From Proteles cristata cristata (lineage: Eukaryota; Chordata; Mammalia; Carnivora; Hyaenidae), in NCBI GenBank assembly GCA_017311185.1, contig JAESUZ010003105.1, positions 186,001 through 250,000 of the forward strand: a DNA stretch of 64,000 nt, written 5' to 3'. Made by a program: the position numbers and the translations under genes. Numbering within the stretch: position 1 is the first letter of the stretch; the number at the start of each line of letters is the position of its first letter. The notes under the pieces were generated by a model. That model had not been told where the DNA came from. It saw only the letters and a list, made by a program, of their open reading frames with translations, and searched no databases. Shown here piece after piece: positions 34,881 to 47,099 of the stretch.

Positions 34881-35025
34881 GTTCTTTTCACTCTCTAAGT
34901 GGTTTTTGAATTACAGGTCACAATGATGATAGTTGAATTCAATTTGGTGGGTTCACAAACATTTAAAAATCAGCAAGGATAGCCTAATGTAAAAATAGTG
35001 TATCACTTCAGTTATATGTACGTCT

Positions 35026-35026
<1 letters not shown>

Positions 35027-35058
<32 letters not shown>
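35027..35058 (+). repeat. (GT)16 microsatellite
   Basis: An uninterrupted GT run. Confidence 0.96.
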
Positions 35059-35060
<2 letters not shown>

Positions 35061-35226
35061 CAAACTCTACCAAGCAATTAACTAAATTCTGACACCATCT
35101 ACCTAGACATAGCATTACATCACAGGTTAAGGGCTCAGTCCTATAACATTGCTCCCCCACCCCCTTCAGAGGCCCATTTGAAAAGCCCAGATTGTCATTG
35201 GTGCTTCTGACTGACTTGATCAATTT

Positions 35227-35830
35227 CCCATGACTCCCTCCTTGGGTTCAATTAATTTGCTAGAATGGCTCACAGAACTCAAACATTTTACTTAGTAGAT
35301 TACCTGTTTACCTTAAAAGGATATAATTTAGGAATGGCCAGATGGAAGAGATGCATAGGGTAAGCTGTAGGGAGGGGACATGGAGCTTCCATGCACTCTG
35401 AGCAAGCCACCACCCACCCCCTATCTCCATATGTCCACAAACCCAGAGGCTGTTGTTTTGGGCTTATGTGAAGGCTTCATTACTAGGTATGATAGATTAA
35501 ACCATTGGCCACTAGTAACTGGACTCAATCTCCAGACCCCCGCCCCTCCTTGGAAGTGGTTAGGGCAACTGAAAGTTCTAACCCTCTAATTACATGGTTG
35601 GTTCTCCTGGCATCCGGGCCCCATCCTTTGGTGCTTTCCAAAAGTCACCTCATTAACATAAACTCTGGTCGGGTTGAAAGTGGTTTGCTATGAATAACAA
35701 AAGACACCTTCATGGCTCCTATCACTTAGGAAATTACAAGTTTTAGATCTATACCAGAAGTAGGACAAGATCAAATACATATTTCTTATTATAAATCACA
35801 ATATACATGTATGTATATTTTGATGTTTTT
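35227..35830 (+). repeat. LTR-like relic
   Basis: TTTGCTAGAATGGCTCACAG, GGAATGGCCAGATGGAAGAG, GAAGGCTTCATTACTAGGTA and CCAAAAGTCACCTCATTAAC resemble an old mammalian LTR related to that at 7190-7735. There is no coding sequence; exact family uncertain. Confidence 0.45.
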
Positions 35831-36723
35831 CTTGTGGGGCCTGCTCAGACTTTGAAAGCTACTACATCAGAACACAACTAATCTGTCTAAACCCTAGCAA
35901 AACATTGGTGTATGGTATAGTTAACTACCTCCCTGCAGGTTATTAAAGCAGTACCCGGATATGCTGTGGATCCTTCCCATCACATTCTCAATAGCAACAG
36001 TATTGTATTTCATCAAACTTGATGGACAGAGGACTCTTTCTCTACCTTGACACCAGCTGTCTGACATGTGGTCTCAGAAACATGGGTTGACACAATCAAG
36101 TCCATGCCCAGGTATTTCAGCAAACCCATGTCTCGTGCATGACAAAGTCTATAAATCAGTAGGACATCATCGTTCATTGTAAAAGATGATAGTCCATACC
36201 TACACACCTTGGGTCATTGTTATTTTCTGTCATTAAGTTGTCATGAAATAAAAGACCCTATAATCTACGACACTTAAAATAGACCAAAAGAGTTGGATAG
36301 AGCACAATTCATCTTACAAGCAGTAGCAAATACACAGTAAGAGGAAGTTCTGTTAGTAATACTGGTTACTTTTTATGAAGGTCCTATATTACATGTTGAG
36401 GATCCAAAGACAAATAAAGCCAGAGCTCAAAGTCCAGCAGGTGGTACAGGCACAGTAAGGCCACAACAGAGGAAGAAAAAAAAGGCTGCAATGTAACATT
36501 AACCACCATCATTTAACATTATATAGAAAATGTGAACAAAGAGCTTTGGTAGTGTGGCAAAAATAAGTAGATTGGTTTGAATCCAGGGACTGGTACTCAC
36601 TTCTATATATTGACTGAAATGAGAAATATATACTAATATCTGGTCAAATATCTGGAATAGAGGGAACTAAAAATTTAGATTCTTAGTGAAATGATATCCT
36701 ATTTTAACAGAAGATTCTATTTT

Positions 36724-36962
36724 ATTTTATTCTTTTAATGTTTATTTATTTTTGAGAGAAAGAGAGAGACAGAGACAGAGTGCAAGTGGGGGAGGGAGCA
36801 GAGAGAGAGAGGGAAACAGAATCCAAAGCAGGCTTTAGGGCTCTGAACAGTCAGCACAGCTGTCAGAGTGGAGTCTGCTTGGGATTCTCTCTCTCCTTCT
36901 CTCTCTCTTTCTGTCCCTCCCCTGTTCTCTCTCTCTTTTTCTCAAATAAATAACTTAAAAAA
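36724..36962. mobile_element. Two truncated CAN-SINE tails joined head-to-head
   Basis: An antisense SINE tail and body (36724 to about 36858) is fused directly to a sense SINE body and tail (about 36860-36962, ending CTCAAATAAATAAC). Both heads are missing, so the locus is an imperfect inverted repeat. Confidence 0.8.
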
Positions 36963-37490
36963 GTCCAAAATATGAACTTGGAATTTAAGATTGCCCTTGT
37001 ATTTTAGAGCTGAATGCAAAACTGGTATCCCTAATAGTCCTTTATTTTTTAGCTTGCTTTCTGGAAATGCCAGATTTGGGAGGACATCTATGAAAAAGAT
37101 CAAAGATCCATGCTTTTCCTTCATTTATTGAACATTTTTGAATTTCTGTTTGTGTGGTTGGCATTGTGAATTAAAAAAAAAAAAAAAGCCCACCTTGACT
37201 CTTTCTGTTAATCCAGAGAAAGACCTCTCTTCTTGCATGGTCAACAACTAGCTGAGCGCCTATCAGTCTCACTTGTTTGTAAGACTTCTCATCTGTCCCT
37301 CAGTGGGGGGGCGGGGAACTGATCCTCCAACTTCCAGCTCTAATTTACATAGAATCTTTATGTTTATTCATTAAATTTCCTTGAACAATACTTTTGCAAG
37401 AGGGCCCTTTCAAAATCTTTCCCTTTTGTGATAATGTAAAATAACTCATTTAAACAGAACCTGGCAAGCGGGAAGAATTCAAATGCTGGC

Positions 37491-37638
37491 TAATTATCTA
37501 CTTGTTTGTTATTAGTCAATACCTTTAAGAGACACTGGTTGCTATCAGCATTTTACAGATTTGCTAATTATCTACTTGTTTGTTATTAGTCAATACCTTT
37601 AAGAGACACTGGTTGCTATCAGCATTTTACAGATTTGC
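37491..37638 (+). repeat. Perfect 74-bp tandem duplication
   Basis: Units 37491-37564 and 37565-37638 are identical base for base, from TAATTATCTACTTGTTTG to TTTACAGATTTGC. Only a GC microhomology is seen at the junction. Not a known repeat family. Confidence 0.97.
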
Positions 37639-38199
37639 TTCCTTGTTAAAACGGAATTTTCTTGAGAGTAAAATAAGCAGTTTCACCTCTTTTTGAGAAT
37701 GCCTAATATTATTCTAAAAAAGAGCCACAGTCCTCTGCTGTGGATAGTGCCATGCGGTCCACGCTGTGGGGGAGGAAATCAAACCAGAGAGGTTCAGTGA
37801 ACTTGTCCAGGGTCTCAGAACTGGCAGGTTTCTGACCAGTTGGCTTGGAGCCAGGTGACCAATGTGCACACCTGAGGAACCCGCTGCTTTATGACGCACT
37901 GTGATAGAATGGACCTGTGATTACCAGCCTGTGAAAAGTGGACTCTGGGCTAACCTCATCTCTGCCTTTAGCTCACTTTCTGTTCTTGGGTACGTCACCG
38001 CTTCTCCAAACAGATCTTGACTTCATACCCCCAAAGGGGAAAAAAAATGGAGATATTGAGGAAAATGATCTCTTTACTGTTGTCTGTAGCTCAAACTCTG
38101 AATCTTTGAGTCAACTGGGGAGGGGAAGGAGTACAATATTAATAACCATGCATTATTAAGGAAAAAGGATACTTGCTTTTGAGAAAGAAAGATAGTTTT

Positions 38200-38420
38200 G
38201 GGGCACCTGGGTGGTTCAGCTGGTTAAGCGTCCAACTGCAGCTCAGGTCATGATCTCACAGTCTGTGAGTTTGAGCCCCATGTCAGGCTCTGTACTGACA
38301 GCTCAGAGCCTGGAGCCTGCTTCGGATCCTGTCTCCTTCTCTCTCTGCCCCTCCCACATTTGTACTCTGTCTCTCTCTCTCTCTCTCCCAAAAATAAATA
38401 AACATTAAAAAAATTTTAAC
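38200..38420 (+). mobile_element. CAN-SINE
   Basis: Head GGGGCACCTGGGTGGTTCAG, tail CCAAAAATAAATAAACATTA. It ends 237 bp before the MCF2L2 exon at 38658. Confidence 0.94.
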
Positions 38421-38657
38421 ATATGTTAAAAAAAGAAATATATTTTTGATGTTTCTAAAGGAAGCCTGAAGGGCAAACTGTAAGAGATACACAAAGGAGC
38501 TGGAAGAAAACCCAAGAAAGAAAAAGATGAGAGACTGGACATGGTGTCCATCTAGAAAACTAAAGACAAAAACAAACATGACAAATAAAAGGGGGAAAGA
38601 AAAATATAGAGCCTCCAAATAAGGCAGGTTATCTTACAGAAATTTCTTTTACTTTAG

Positions 38658-38743
38658 AATGAAGAAATACTGGAAAGCAGTCACGATGGGGAGAACCAAG
38701 AGCCAGAGAAGCTTGACAGTACTGCAGATCTTTCCCACCCCAG
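38658..38743 (+). CDS. MCF2L2: MCF2L2 exon: acidic linker before DH domain
   Basis: Coding exon of 86 nt, with acceptor TTCTTTTACTTTAG and donor CCCAG|GTAAGA. It enters in phase 0, directly compatible with the exon ending at 24107, and leaves two bases into a codon. It encodes NEEILESSHDGENQEPEKLD followed by STADLSHP, acidic and probably unstructured. It lies 14.5 kb from the previous exon, so a further in-phase exon between them cannot be excluded. It is the last MCF2L2 exon seen. No DH-domain sequence (the family signature around TERAYVEEL) was found between here and 64000. Confidence 0.8.
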
Positions 38744-39218
38744 GTAAGATTTCAGATCCCTGGTCGGAGTCATTTGAACCTCAAGGTGGTAAGGAAGGAG
38801 GGAAGTTACCCTCTGTTTTAAATCTCATCACTAATTTTTCCCCAGATAAAATCACATCTATTTTTCTATATACTAACCTTCATTTATATACCTGAGAATA
38901 AACCCATGGATCTCATAAAAGGAACAAGCAAGAGCTGAAAATGATATACATCAAGTCCAAGGATACTCAATATTTTAAAAAATGAATTATCACGAAAATA
39001 GTAAATGCAAACTAATGTTTGTACTGATTGAATTATTGGCTTAAAAGCATTTAAAGGCAATAGGTTCCCCAAACAGACAATTTATGCAAATGTAGTGCTA
39101 TGTTTGAACTACAGGAAGGTGTTCATATGCATGTAAATACTCAACAGTTCAGAAAGTCTAAATTAGGGTGGTAAAGACCAAAAACATAAGGAGAAATTCA
39201 TTAAAAAATATTCTTTAG

Positions 39219-39390
39219 GGGTGCCTGGATGGCTCAGTTGGTTGAGGGTCCGACTTTGGCTCAGGTCATGATTTCATGGTTCATGGGTTCGAGCCCTACG
39301 TTGGGCTCTGTGCTGACAGCTCAGGGCCTGGAGCCTGCTTCTGATTCTGTATCTCTCTCTCTCTCAGAAATAAAAAAAAAACATTAAAAA
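39219..39390 (+). mobile_element. CAN-SINE, internally shortened
   Basis: Head GGGGTGCCTGGATGGCTCAG. The pyrimidine-rich 3' body is shortened before CAGAAATAAAAA. Flanks AAAAATATTCTTTA and AAAATATATTCTTTA. Confidence 0.92.
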
Positions 39391-41379
39391 AATATATTCT
39401 TTATACTCAAGGTCCCCATCATTAGCAATCATTTTAGCAATCATTACATTGTTTATATCCATGCCATTTGACTTACTGACTTATGAATTACTTTTATCCC
39501 TAGGGACTATCATAATGCTTAGTTATTAGCAGATCTCCAAAATATCCCTGTAGAATAAATGGACCAATGTATTTAGGAACTTGCTGCTTGATTAAAGCCC
39601 ATATTTGTTAATTAGACTACTTTATACTCTTTCACATTAAGGTGTACTCAAGGAAACATGTGGGCTTTTACTGATTAAAGTGTTCTGAGTTATAGTAAAT
39701 GGCCCATGTCAGCATATCTGAAAGTATCTTTAGTTGAGTGGTCTCTGAAAAGCACCACTTGGCAATGTGTTCTATTGTCCTTAAGTGACAGTAAATCTTT
39801 TGGGACCTTTCTATTACTACAACTCATGCCTACTTTTATAATCCTAATTTCCTTTTCTAAAAATCATAATTTTACTTAGTTAAATGGGTCCTTTAAGGTA
39901 ATGGGTGAATTCTTATATTAATTTACAGTAGACCATTAAATCATACTTCTAATGAGAAATATAAAGGGAAAACGTTACAGCATTTAATGAAACAAAAATA
40001 TCGTTGTGATTCTTGCAAAAGAACTTTGAGAAAATGAAAAATTAGCTAGTGGATTAAGCAGGGTGATAGGGGAGTCTGATACTACACTAATGTCTTTGCT
40101 CTACTACCAGCATTTTATAAATACTTTAAGATCACTACTCTTTGCTGAAACAACTTAATTTCTGCATATTTCCTTATTCATTTTTGTTTTGTAGATTTGA
40201 GTTTTTATGCATAACTCTTACAAATTTGTTGGGGTTAGATGATAGGTAAGCACTCAGATTTTGTTGAATGAATTATAAACTTTTACAGAGCATAGGTAAC
40301 ATGTTATACCAGATAGTGTCCATCATAAAGGACTCTGAATAATTAATTTCTTTTCCTATTTGGAATGACTTGCCATAAAAATATTACTTGATTATACTGA
40401 AAAATACATAATGATTTTAAGTACAGTGTGATAGTACTGTGCACTCCCTACCTTCAGAACTTCTGTTTTAGCTAAGGAAAAAAAACCATATGAAACAATT
40501 AGTAGGTAGCACAATTATATATGTGATTAAGTATATATTTTGGGAGGAGGGCAGGGAGAGATGCTCAATTGAAGAGCACAGTTAGGGTTGGATTTTCAAG
40601 ATCTCAACAGGAATAGGAGAAATTTCTGGTAAGGGAAACCAACTTACACAATGTATGGTCATGAGTGAGATTTGTGATTGATGATAGTAGCGGTGGGAAA
40701 AATAAAGCTACGGAGAATAAAGAAGGAAAGGAAGATTACATAAGGCATTGGAAACCAGGTCGAAGAGATTAAATTTGATGCTAGTGACAGTAAGGACCCT
40801 TTGAGGTCTGGAGCAAAAGAATATCTACAACCAAAAAATTCAGATGCTTCCAAGTTTTAAAAACATACATAGATTGAATCACACCATATCTTAGAATTCA
40901 CTAGGAATCAGGTGAAAAGCAGACGAGAACACACTATGTACAAATATACTGAGGCAGTACTCAGACAGAAGCAAGTCTAAGAAGATTCTTGGCCTTAACA
41001 GACCAGAGCTAAGTTTGAGTCTACTTTCTGACACCTCAGGATATCAAATAAAAGGAAAATATGACCCTTGCCAATGATGTCTTATGGCACCATGGGTACA
41101 GTTTCTTATTTCATTCTTCCTGAACAATCTATTAGAACAGAAGAATTCCCCCAACTTAAGACATTCCATCATAATTCATTTAACAGACAAAAGAAGCATT
41201 TAGGTATCCATAGCAGAGGACGTGATAATCCTTTATCATGGGCACAGCAGCAAGTCTGAACAGCAGCAGGATTAAGGTTGTGTACCACAGGCCTCTCTGA
41301 CATTAAACAGAACAAGTTGATTATACAAACAAATGGTGTTCACAAAGGAGTTTAAAAAGTTTGTGAAAATACACATCTG

Positions 41380-43846
41380 CCGACAATTTTCAAGTTGTTT
41401 ATTGGAAATCACAGATTTACTTTTAAAAACTCACTAATTACTTTTGCCATATAAGAGCAAAATTCAAATAATATAAATATTTAACATATTGGTATAAAAT
41501 TAATAATATGGAAAAAAGATGCAAACCAACCAAGAGGTAAAAGGTTTTTAGCAATAACACTGTGTACAACCATCGACCATCGTCTACTCAAGTGACCGTC
41601 CAGGCTGATAGTTTATTTTCCCTTTGTTGACGATTTTTGAGACAGCCTTGCATTAGAGCACCAGAAAGTTTTTTCCTTCTTTTTTAAAAGGCTGGAATCC
41701 TTTTCTTTACAAATATTCTTCTCAGTACTTTAAGTCTAATGAAGGAAGCATCTAGCAATTTCCTTCTTCTTAAAAAAGGAAGTGCCTTCATATTTCCTTT
41801 AGATTTAAATCTATTCCATTCTATTCTAAGCAAAAGATGAAAACAGTCGAGGAGAGCTCTTTTGCAAATAAATAATTGTTTCACAAAAGTATTCCTGTAA
41901 ACAAGATCATTTCAATGGCTAGAGAGACACTTATGTTTTCAATCAATGGAAAATTTAAATGCTGACAATTATAGATACACAAGGTATGTATGGCCCAAAG
42001 GCAAATGGTTATTAAAGAATCAACTAATAAAAATTAATTATAAAACGGCTTTGTCAAAATGTGCTTCTGTTATCTACAGGTTTTAAAATTGGTCAGAAAA
42101 TTTAAACCATAATGATCTAAAATACTGACCCAACTCTGAAAGTCCTACAAACCTAGAATGGTCAACACTGTAGTTTTGACAGGAGTAAAAATTTTAAATT
42201 ATCTGAGTGATCAATGTAAACAAGCCTCAATTTTCAAAATAGAAAAAAAAATAACAAAAAGATTTCTGTAAACATTAAAAAGCTGTCTGCAAAACATTAC
42301 AGTATATGTCATCATCCAGTTGTGTTTACCAAGAATTCTTTTAGCTTTGTCTTCTGCGTATTTCAAACATCATCGAATGAAATCAGACGTCTTAATTTTC
42401 TCGTACAGGCACCTCTGCAGAGAGGGGTTGCATAATCAGTTCAACTGCTTTTGCTGGGGTCACCGTTTTGGCCTTCTTACTATCCCTGTGACAATAGACA
42501 CCATCTAGTTCTTTCTGTAGGGAGGGGAGGTAGTCACATCCTGGCCACATTTTTATCCTGCTCTGTAAAATAAACGCAACTAACTCTTTTACATCTCAGC
42601 CACCTGTCTTTGAATATGAAGATCCTGCAGCTTCCCAATATCTTAAACCTCATTCCGGTGACCTATCACTTTCATTCTGCTTTCACATTTGAAATATTTC
42701 CAAGTTGACAACTGCTAGTTATTTTGATGAGAGGATTGATTTTTTTTTTAAGATAGGATAGCTTTGATCTGATGTTGAATACTCTCAATTGTAAAATCTG
42801 AACTTGAAACAAAGTACTGTGGTTTATGAGACCTTCTTAGGGAAGGATAGGCTAATCTTAGTCATCCTTACAATAATTTACACACAAAAAATTTTATTTT
42901 ATAAATTATAGAAAAGGGGAAAATGAGGCTTTTAATATTCTTTCTTTTTGAAGTCTTCTCCATTATTGTATCCCTCTGTGCAAACTACTTTCAAATAACT
43001 ACCTTTAAAACAGGCTGATATTTAATATTTAAAAACCAGCTGAAAAATTCATCAAATTAAAATTGGCTTATTTGAATTAACAATGATTTCTCCCTAGAGA
43101 AGGACCCTGTGGGTAACAAGTGCCCATGATTTGTGTGATTTCTAATAATCAAAAAAGCCACATGAAGTACCAGTTAGAGCAAAGCACATAACTTCTCAAA
43201 TTTCACATTAAACTTTGAAAGAAAAATATAAATATATTTTAAATGACTCTAACACTATTTAGGTAAATTAGCTACATGGATGTGACAATAAGTGACTTGG
43301 CTGTTTATAAAGCCGTGTACATTTTTCTAAATCTCCTCTGAGGAAAGAAACTTTCTTTTACCAGGTTCAAGTACCAGGTTCTCCTATGCCGATCTTCCCC
43401 TGTCTCCATCTCCCCCCAGTCAAGTGCTCAGTAATAAAAACTAACTTGTAAACCTGGTCCAACAATATATTCATTTCTTTGAAATGTACTATACATTCAC
43501 TTGGTATTTTCCAAAAGCAGTTATTCTAACACCAAGGCACCTTAGTAACTTCTCTACACCTCGAATATACATGTGGCGAGTGAGAACTTGAATTTCCCTT
43601 TAGTTTTGTTTTCATAAACCTTTTCTAAATATAAATTCCTTGAAATGAATTTAGGCAATGACGTAGATAAGTTCTACTGAATAGCTTCTAGAATCAAAGA
43701 AACATTCTGATAGACTGGATTTCCAAAATATTTCTGTTTTTTTTTTTTTTTCATATTCATTTCACCTAAGGTATCGACAAATATCTAAAGGTTTTTCATC
43801 CAGGTTTGGCTCAGTGACAGTGAAAACACACAACATTCAAGTACTG
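41380..43846 (-). other. B3GNT5: Probable B3GNT5 3'UTR
   Basis: The region downstream of the TAA is AT-rich and free of CAN-SINEs and other recognisable repeats. Minus-strand AATAAA signals occur at 42898-42893, 41617-41612 and 41403-41398. I take the last as the likely distal cleavage signal, giving up to about 2.5 kb of 3'UTR. The end point is inferred; shorter isoforms are possible. Confidence 0.5.
41398..41403 (-). terminator. Candidate distal polyadenylation signal of B3GNT5
   Basis: TTTATT on the plus strand reads AATAAA on the minus strand. It lies 2.4 kb past the stop codon at the far edge of the repeat-free block. Cleavage would fall near 41380. Other AATAAA copies at 41612 and 42893 are alternatives. 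Confidence 0.4.
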
Positions 43847-44992
43847 TTAGGCAAAGGCAGCCCTGCAAGGGTACGTGTCCACATAGGTCAGTTTGCAAAG
43901 GAGAACTATCTTAATTATCCTGCAATATATTTGACCAAAAAAACCTTTCGAAAGCATTTTTACTTTAGGGTCTGTGGCATCCTTCCAAAGGTCCTGCAGG
44001 TCTTGAACATGTCCATGAGATGTCATCATTTTATCGTAGATGCAGGGATGATAAGGAGTCTTCCCTTCTCCAGAGAAAAACACATGGTGTTGTGGTACGA
44101 TCCCCATTTTATTGGCACAGATGCCCATGAACACATCGTCTATGTAAAGACTGGACTTAAGTGTCTGTGATGCCTCATGGACTTTGGCGGCTACATCACC
44201 GGAAATCACATAAGCAGCTCCAGCAGTATAGTCAGGGTAAGCCGGCCACTGGTACATTTCATAGGGGACGTAGTACTTGCTGCGTTTGTCTCTAATGGGA
44301 GGAGCACCACGGTGAACCCGACCAATCCAAAAGTCCTGAACACCAATTTTTTCTAAACTTTGAAGGTATTCGATAAGATTTGGCATATGAATAAATATGT
44401 CATCATCAGCAGTCATAAGGAATTTGGCATGTGGACAAAAGCTATTTGCCCAACTGAACTGCATAAGTAATTTAATAGTAAGGTTATAGAACGAATCAGC
44501 AAAGTCTTGCTGAATTATATCACTGTACGTTTGATCTTCCCAAACCAGTTTTCTTTGCAGTTCTCTCCTTGTCAGTGGGTTAGAAGGTGTTCCTAAAGCA
44601 AATAGAGTTTTAATGTTGGCATTAAGTTGAGACCGAACATACTTCTCGTTGCCCCATGTTTTTCTAATTGCAGAACGTCGATCATAGTTTTCAGGAGCAG
44701 TCTTTACAAACAGTAAAAGGAGGATGTCTTGTGCTTGACACTTCTCCTTATGGTTAATCAAGTACTGGTAATGAGTAGCCTCGTCTGTCCTGTGTTTAAG
44801 AGACAGGCTGTCATTCACAAAGTCATAGCTATTTATGAGGTATCTGTAAGAGTAGGACTTCATATGGCTCACAATGTGATTATCAATTGGTCCCCAAAAA
44901 AACATGAGGCTTAGTATAAAACAAGTGGCAAATAACTGAACAAACTGCCATTTTTTTACTCTTCTGCCACTAACAAACATTCTGACGTTCAT
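43847..44992 (-). CDS. B3GNT5: Lactosylceramide beta-1,3-N-acetylglucosaminyltransferase (B3GNT5), complete single-exon coding region
   Basis: This GT31-family Golgi enzyme transfers GlcNAc from UDP-GlcNAc to galactose of lactosylceramide. It makes lactotriaosylceramide, the precursor of lacto- and neolacto-series glycolipids. The open frame has 381 codons and a TAA stop. A short basic cytoplasmic tail (GRRVKKW) precedes a type II membrane anchor at about residues 17-33. Family motifs are IRKTWG (109-114), LFALGT (130-135), the metal/UDP-binding ADDDIF (195-200) and DDVFMG (285-290). Candidate N-glycosylation sites are N60 (NDS) and N170 (NLT). As I recall, the human protein is 378 residues. 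Two in-frame starts exist: ATG at 44992 has a poor context (T at -3), while ATG at 44980 (Met5) has A at -3 and would give 377 residues. The frame is intact and the gene lies antisense inside an MCF2L2 intron, as in human. Its 5' UTR is probably spliced to the CpG-rich region near 59-60 kb. Confidence 0.97.
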   Translation of the reverse strand: MNVRMFVSGRRVKKWQFVQLFATCFILSLMFFWGPIDNHIVSHMKSYSYRYLINSYDFVNDSLSLKHRTDEATHYQYLINHKEKCQAQDILLLLFVKTAPENYDRRSAIRKTWGNEKYVRSQLNANIKTLFALGTPSNPLTRRELQRKLVWEDQTYSDIIQQDFADSFYNLTIKLLMQFSWANSFCPHAKFLMTADDDIFIHMPNLIEYLQSLEKIGVQDFWIGRVHRGAPPIRDKRSKYYVPYEMYQWPAYPDYTAGAAYVISGDVAAKVHEASQTLKSSLYIDDVFMGICANKMGIVPQHHVFFSGEGKTPYHPCIYDKMMTSHGHVQDLQDLWKDATDPKVKMLSKGFFGQIYCRIIKIVLLCKLTYVDTYPCRAAFA

Positions 44993-45269
44993 TCAGGTCT
45001 GTTTTTATTTAGGAATGGTATCTTTGTATCTTGTAGAGCAGATGTCCATCTTAATACATATTCGTCATTTAAAAAGCAGGAACTTCTTGTTTCATACAAT
45101 ACTTTCTTTTAGTGCCATTTTTTTCTGAGATTGCAAAAGAATGGAACACACTGTAGAATGAGGACACTGGCATATCAACATTTTTCCTCACTGGCATCCT
45201 TCATTAAGTTAGGTGACTGGCTTCATGTGGCCATTCCATGTACTTCTTTTTGTGGAAGTGAACCGGGAC
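44993..45269 (-). other. B3GNT5: B3GNT5 5'UTR part of the coding exon, with two candidate acceptors
   Basis: On the minus strand two credible 3' splice sites precede the ATG. One (TTTTGCAATCTCAG) would start the exon at 45124. The other (TTCTCTTCCTGACTCTGATAG), with a longer pyrimidine tract, would start it at 45269. Either gives a short untranslated leader joined to a distant first exon. Which is used cannot be decided from sequence alone. Confidence 0.5.
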
Positions 45270-45516
45270 CTATCAGAGTCAGGAAGAGAAAAGATGACAA
45301 GTGAATGGGCTACAGAGTTACCAAAAAGAAAGAGACTACTTTTTGTTCCTTAAAAATGAAATGTTACCTGCCTCATATGGACAAAAGGTGAGGAGGCAGC
45401 TAGGATTTAGAAGGACATATGGGTATTTATTTTTGGTGGGGGGGGGCAGGAGAGGTGTACAGGGAAAGAGAGAGAACCACTCTCAACTGTCCTCTCATTC
45501 AGAATCTGTAGACCGT

Positions 45517-45731
45517 TGGGGCTCCTGGGTGGCTCAGTCAGTTAAGTGTTCAACTTCGGCTCAGGTCATGATCTGGCGGTCTGTGAGTTCGAGCCCCACG
45601 GGCTCTCTGCTGACAGCTCAGAGCCTGGAGCCTGGTTCAGATTCTGTGTCTCCCCCTCTCTCTGCCCCTCCCATGCTCATGCTCTGTCTCTCTCTGTCAA
45701 TAATAAATAAAAATGTTAAAAAAAAAAAAAA
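45517..45731 (+). mobile_element. CAN-SINE just upstream of the B3GNT5 coding exon
   Basis: Head GGGGCTCCTGGGTGGCTCAG; duplication AGAATCTGTAGACC and AGAATATGTAGACC. It lies about 250-390 bp from the candidate B3GNT5 acceptors. Confidence 0.94.
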
Positions 45732-45883
45732 AGAATATGTAGACCCTTTTCTCAATCTTAAAAAATAAAAAGTCTCCCAAATGACTATCATCCTCCTATA
45801 TACTTAAAGTTCAAAATCCCAAATGGGTGTGTCCATTGGTTTGCATATTGATTTGTAGTACAGTCAGGATGAAAGTAGCTGCA

Positions 45884-46343
45884 GGCACACCTTGTTTTAT
45901 TGTGCTTCATTTTATTGTACTTTGCAAATACTGCATTTTTTACAAGTTGAAGTTTTGTAGCAACCCTGCGTCAAGCAAGCATTACCATTTGCCCAATAGC
46001 ATTTGCTCTCCTCATGTCTCTGTGTATCCTATTTTGGTCATTCTTGTAATATTTCAAACTTTTTCATTACTATATTTGTAATGGCGATCTGTAATCAGTT
46101 GATTGTGACTCAGCGAAAGCTGAAATGATGGCAAGCATTATTTAGCAATAAAGTATTTTTTAATTAAGGGAAGTACATTTTTTAGACAATGTTATTACAC
46201 ACTTAATAAATTACAGTATAGTGTAAACATAAATTTTATATGCACTGAGAAACCAAAAACTTAATCTGACTTGCTTTATCATGATATTTGTCTTACTGTG
46301 GTAGTCTAGAACCAAACTTGCAGTCTCCAAGGCATGTCTGTAT
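45884..46343 (+). repeat. Tigger-type DNA transposon relic
   Basis: Left end CAGGCACACCTTGTTTTATT and right end AGGCATGTCTGTA form inverted termini. The interior (AGCAACCCTGCGTCAAGCAA, TATTTCAAACTTTTTCATTA) fits nonautonomous Tigger-class elements as I recall them. Confidence 0.7.
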
Positions 46344-46440
46344 GTAGTTCAAGGCAAAATAGATGGATGATGAAAACAAAGTTCATAATAGTTAAAATTC
46401 ATTAAAGCCTACCTCAGACAAGGCAGAACTGAGAGTAAGA

Positions 46441-46648
46441 TTTTTTTTTAATTTAATTCTTTTTTATTTTTATTTTGAGAGGGAGAGAGCAGGGGGAGGG
46501 GCAAAGAGACAGGGAGAGAGAGAATCCCAAGTAGGCCCTGTGCTGTCAGCACACAACCAGACATGGGGCTTAATCTCAAGTCTATGAGATCATGACCTGA
46601 GCTGAAATCAAGAATTGGATGCTTAACTAGCTGAGCCACCCAGGCACC
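46441..46648 (-). mobile_element. CAN-SINE
   Basis: Antisense copy ending GCCACCCAGGCACCCC; flanks GAGAGTAAGA and AAGAGTAAGG. Confidence 0.92.
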
Positions 46649-47099
46649 CCAAGAGTAAGGTGTTTGTTTGTTTTGTTTATCAAGTTTTGTAATCAAGGAG
46701 TCAAGATATGTTTTTCAAAAGTATAGTCCAAATTCTCACTGACCAAATGACTTTGTGAGCCCCAAATCTATACAGTCATCTTTTTTTTGTTGTTCTTTTT
46801 CATTTGGAAATGCCTCAAATTTAACATATTCAAATCAGGAAGCCACAGGATTATAGCCAAAAAGCCCTGTCTTTGTCATCAAGCAATTTGAACACCATGT
46901 CTTTTATTTTCCTGTGTCATGTATCTAACCCAGAAATCTGAAAAACTGGAATACACTATTTAGTTCAGAGTCTTTACACAAGTTAAATGGGAATATCCAT
47001 AGATACACAGATAGAGGGAGGTAGGCAGATAATTACCTGGCACACAAGGGTACCCACATGCCATTTCTAACCCATTCTTCTGTCTTCTCCCCTAAAATC

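Larger units (their letters stand above)
24108..38657 (+). other. MCF2L2: MCF2L2 intron, 14.5 kb
   Basis: Large intron containing about ten SINEs, an L1 3' fragment (33082-33900), an LTR-like relic (about 35227-35830), MIRs, microsatellites and a perfect 74-bp tandem duplication at 37491-37638. The stretches 24.9-26.2 kb and 28.9-30.3 kb show nothing clearly recognisable apart from a possible L2 relic at 29.46-29.76 kb. An undetected small in-phase exon is possible. Confidence 0.7.

Noticed and set aside
43814..44170. A 118-codon plus-strand open frame opposite B3GNT5.
   Set aside because: It is a shadow of the conserved antisense coding region, with no independent protein signature.
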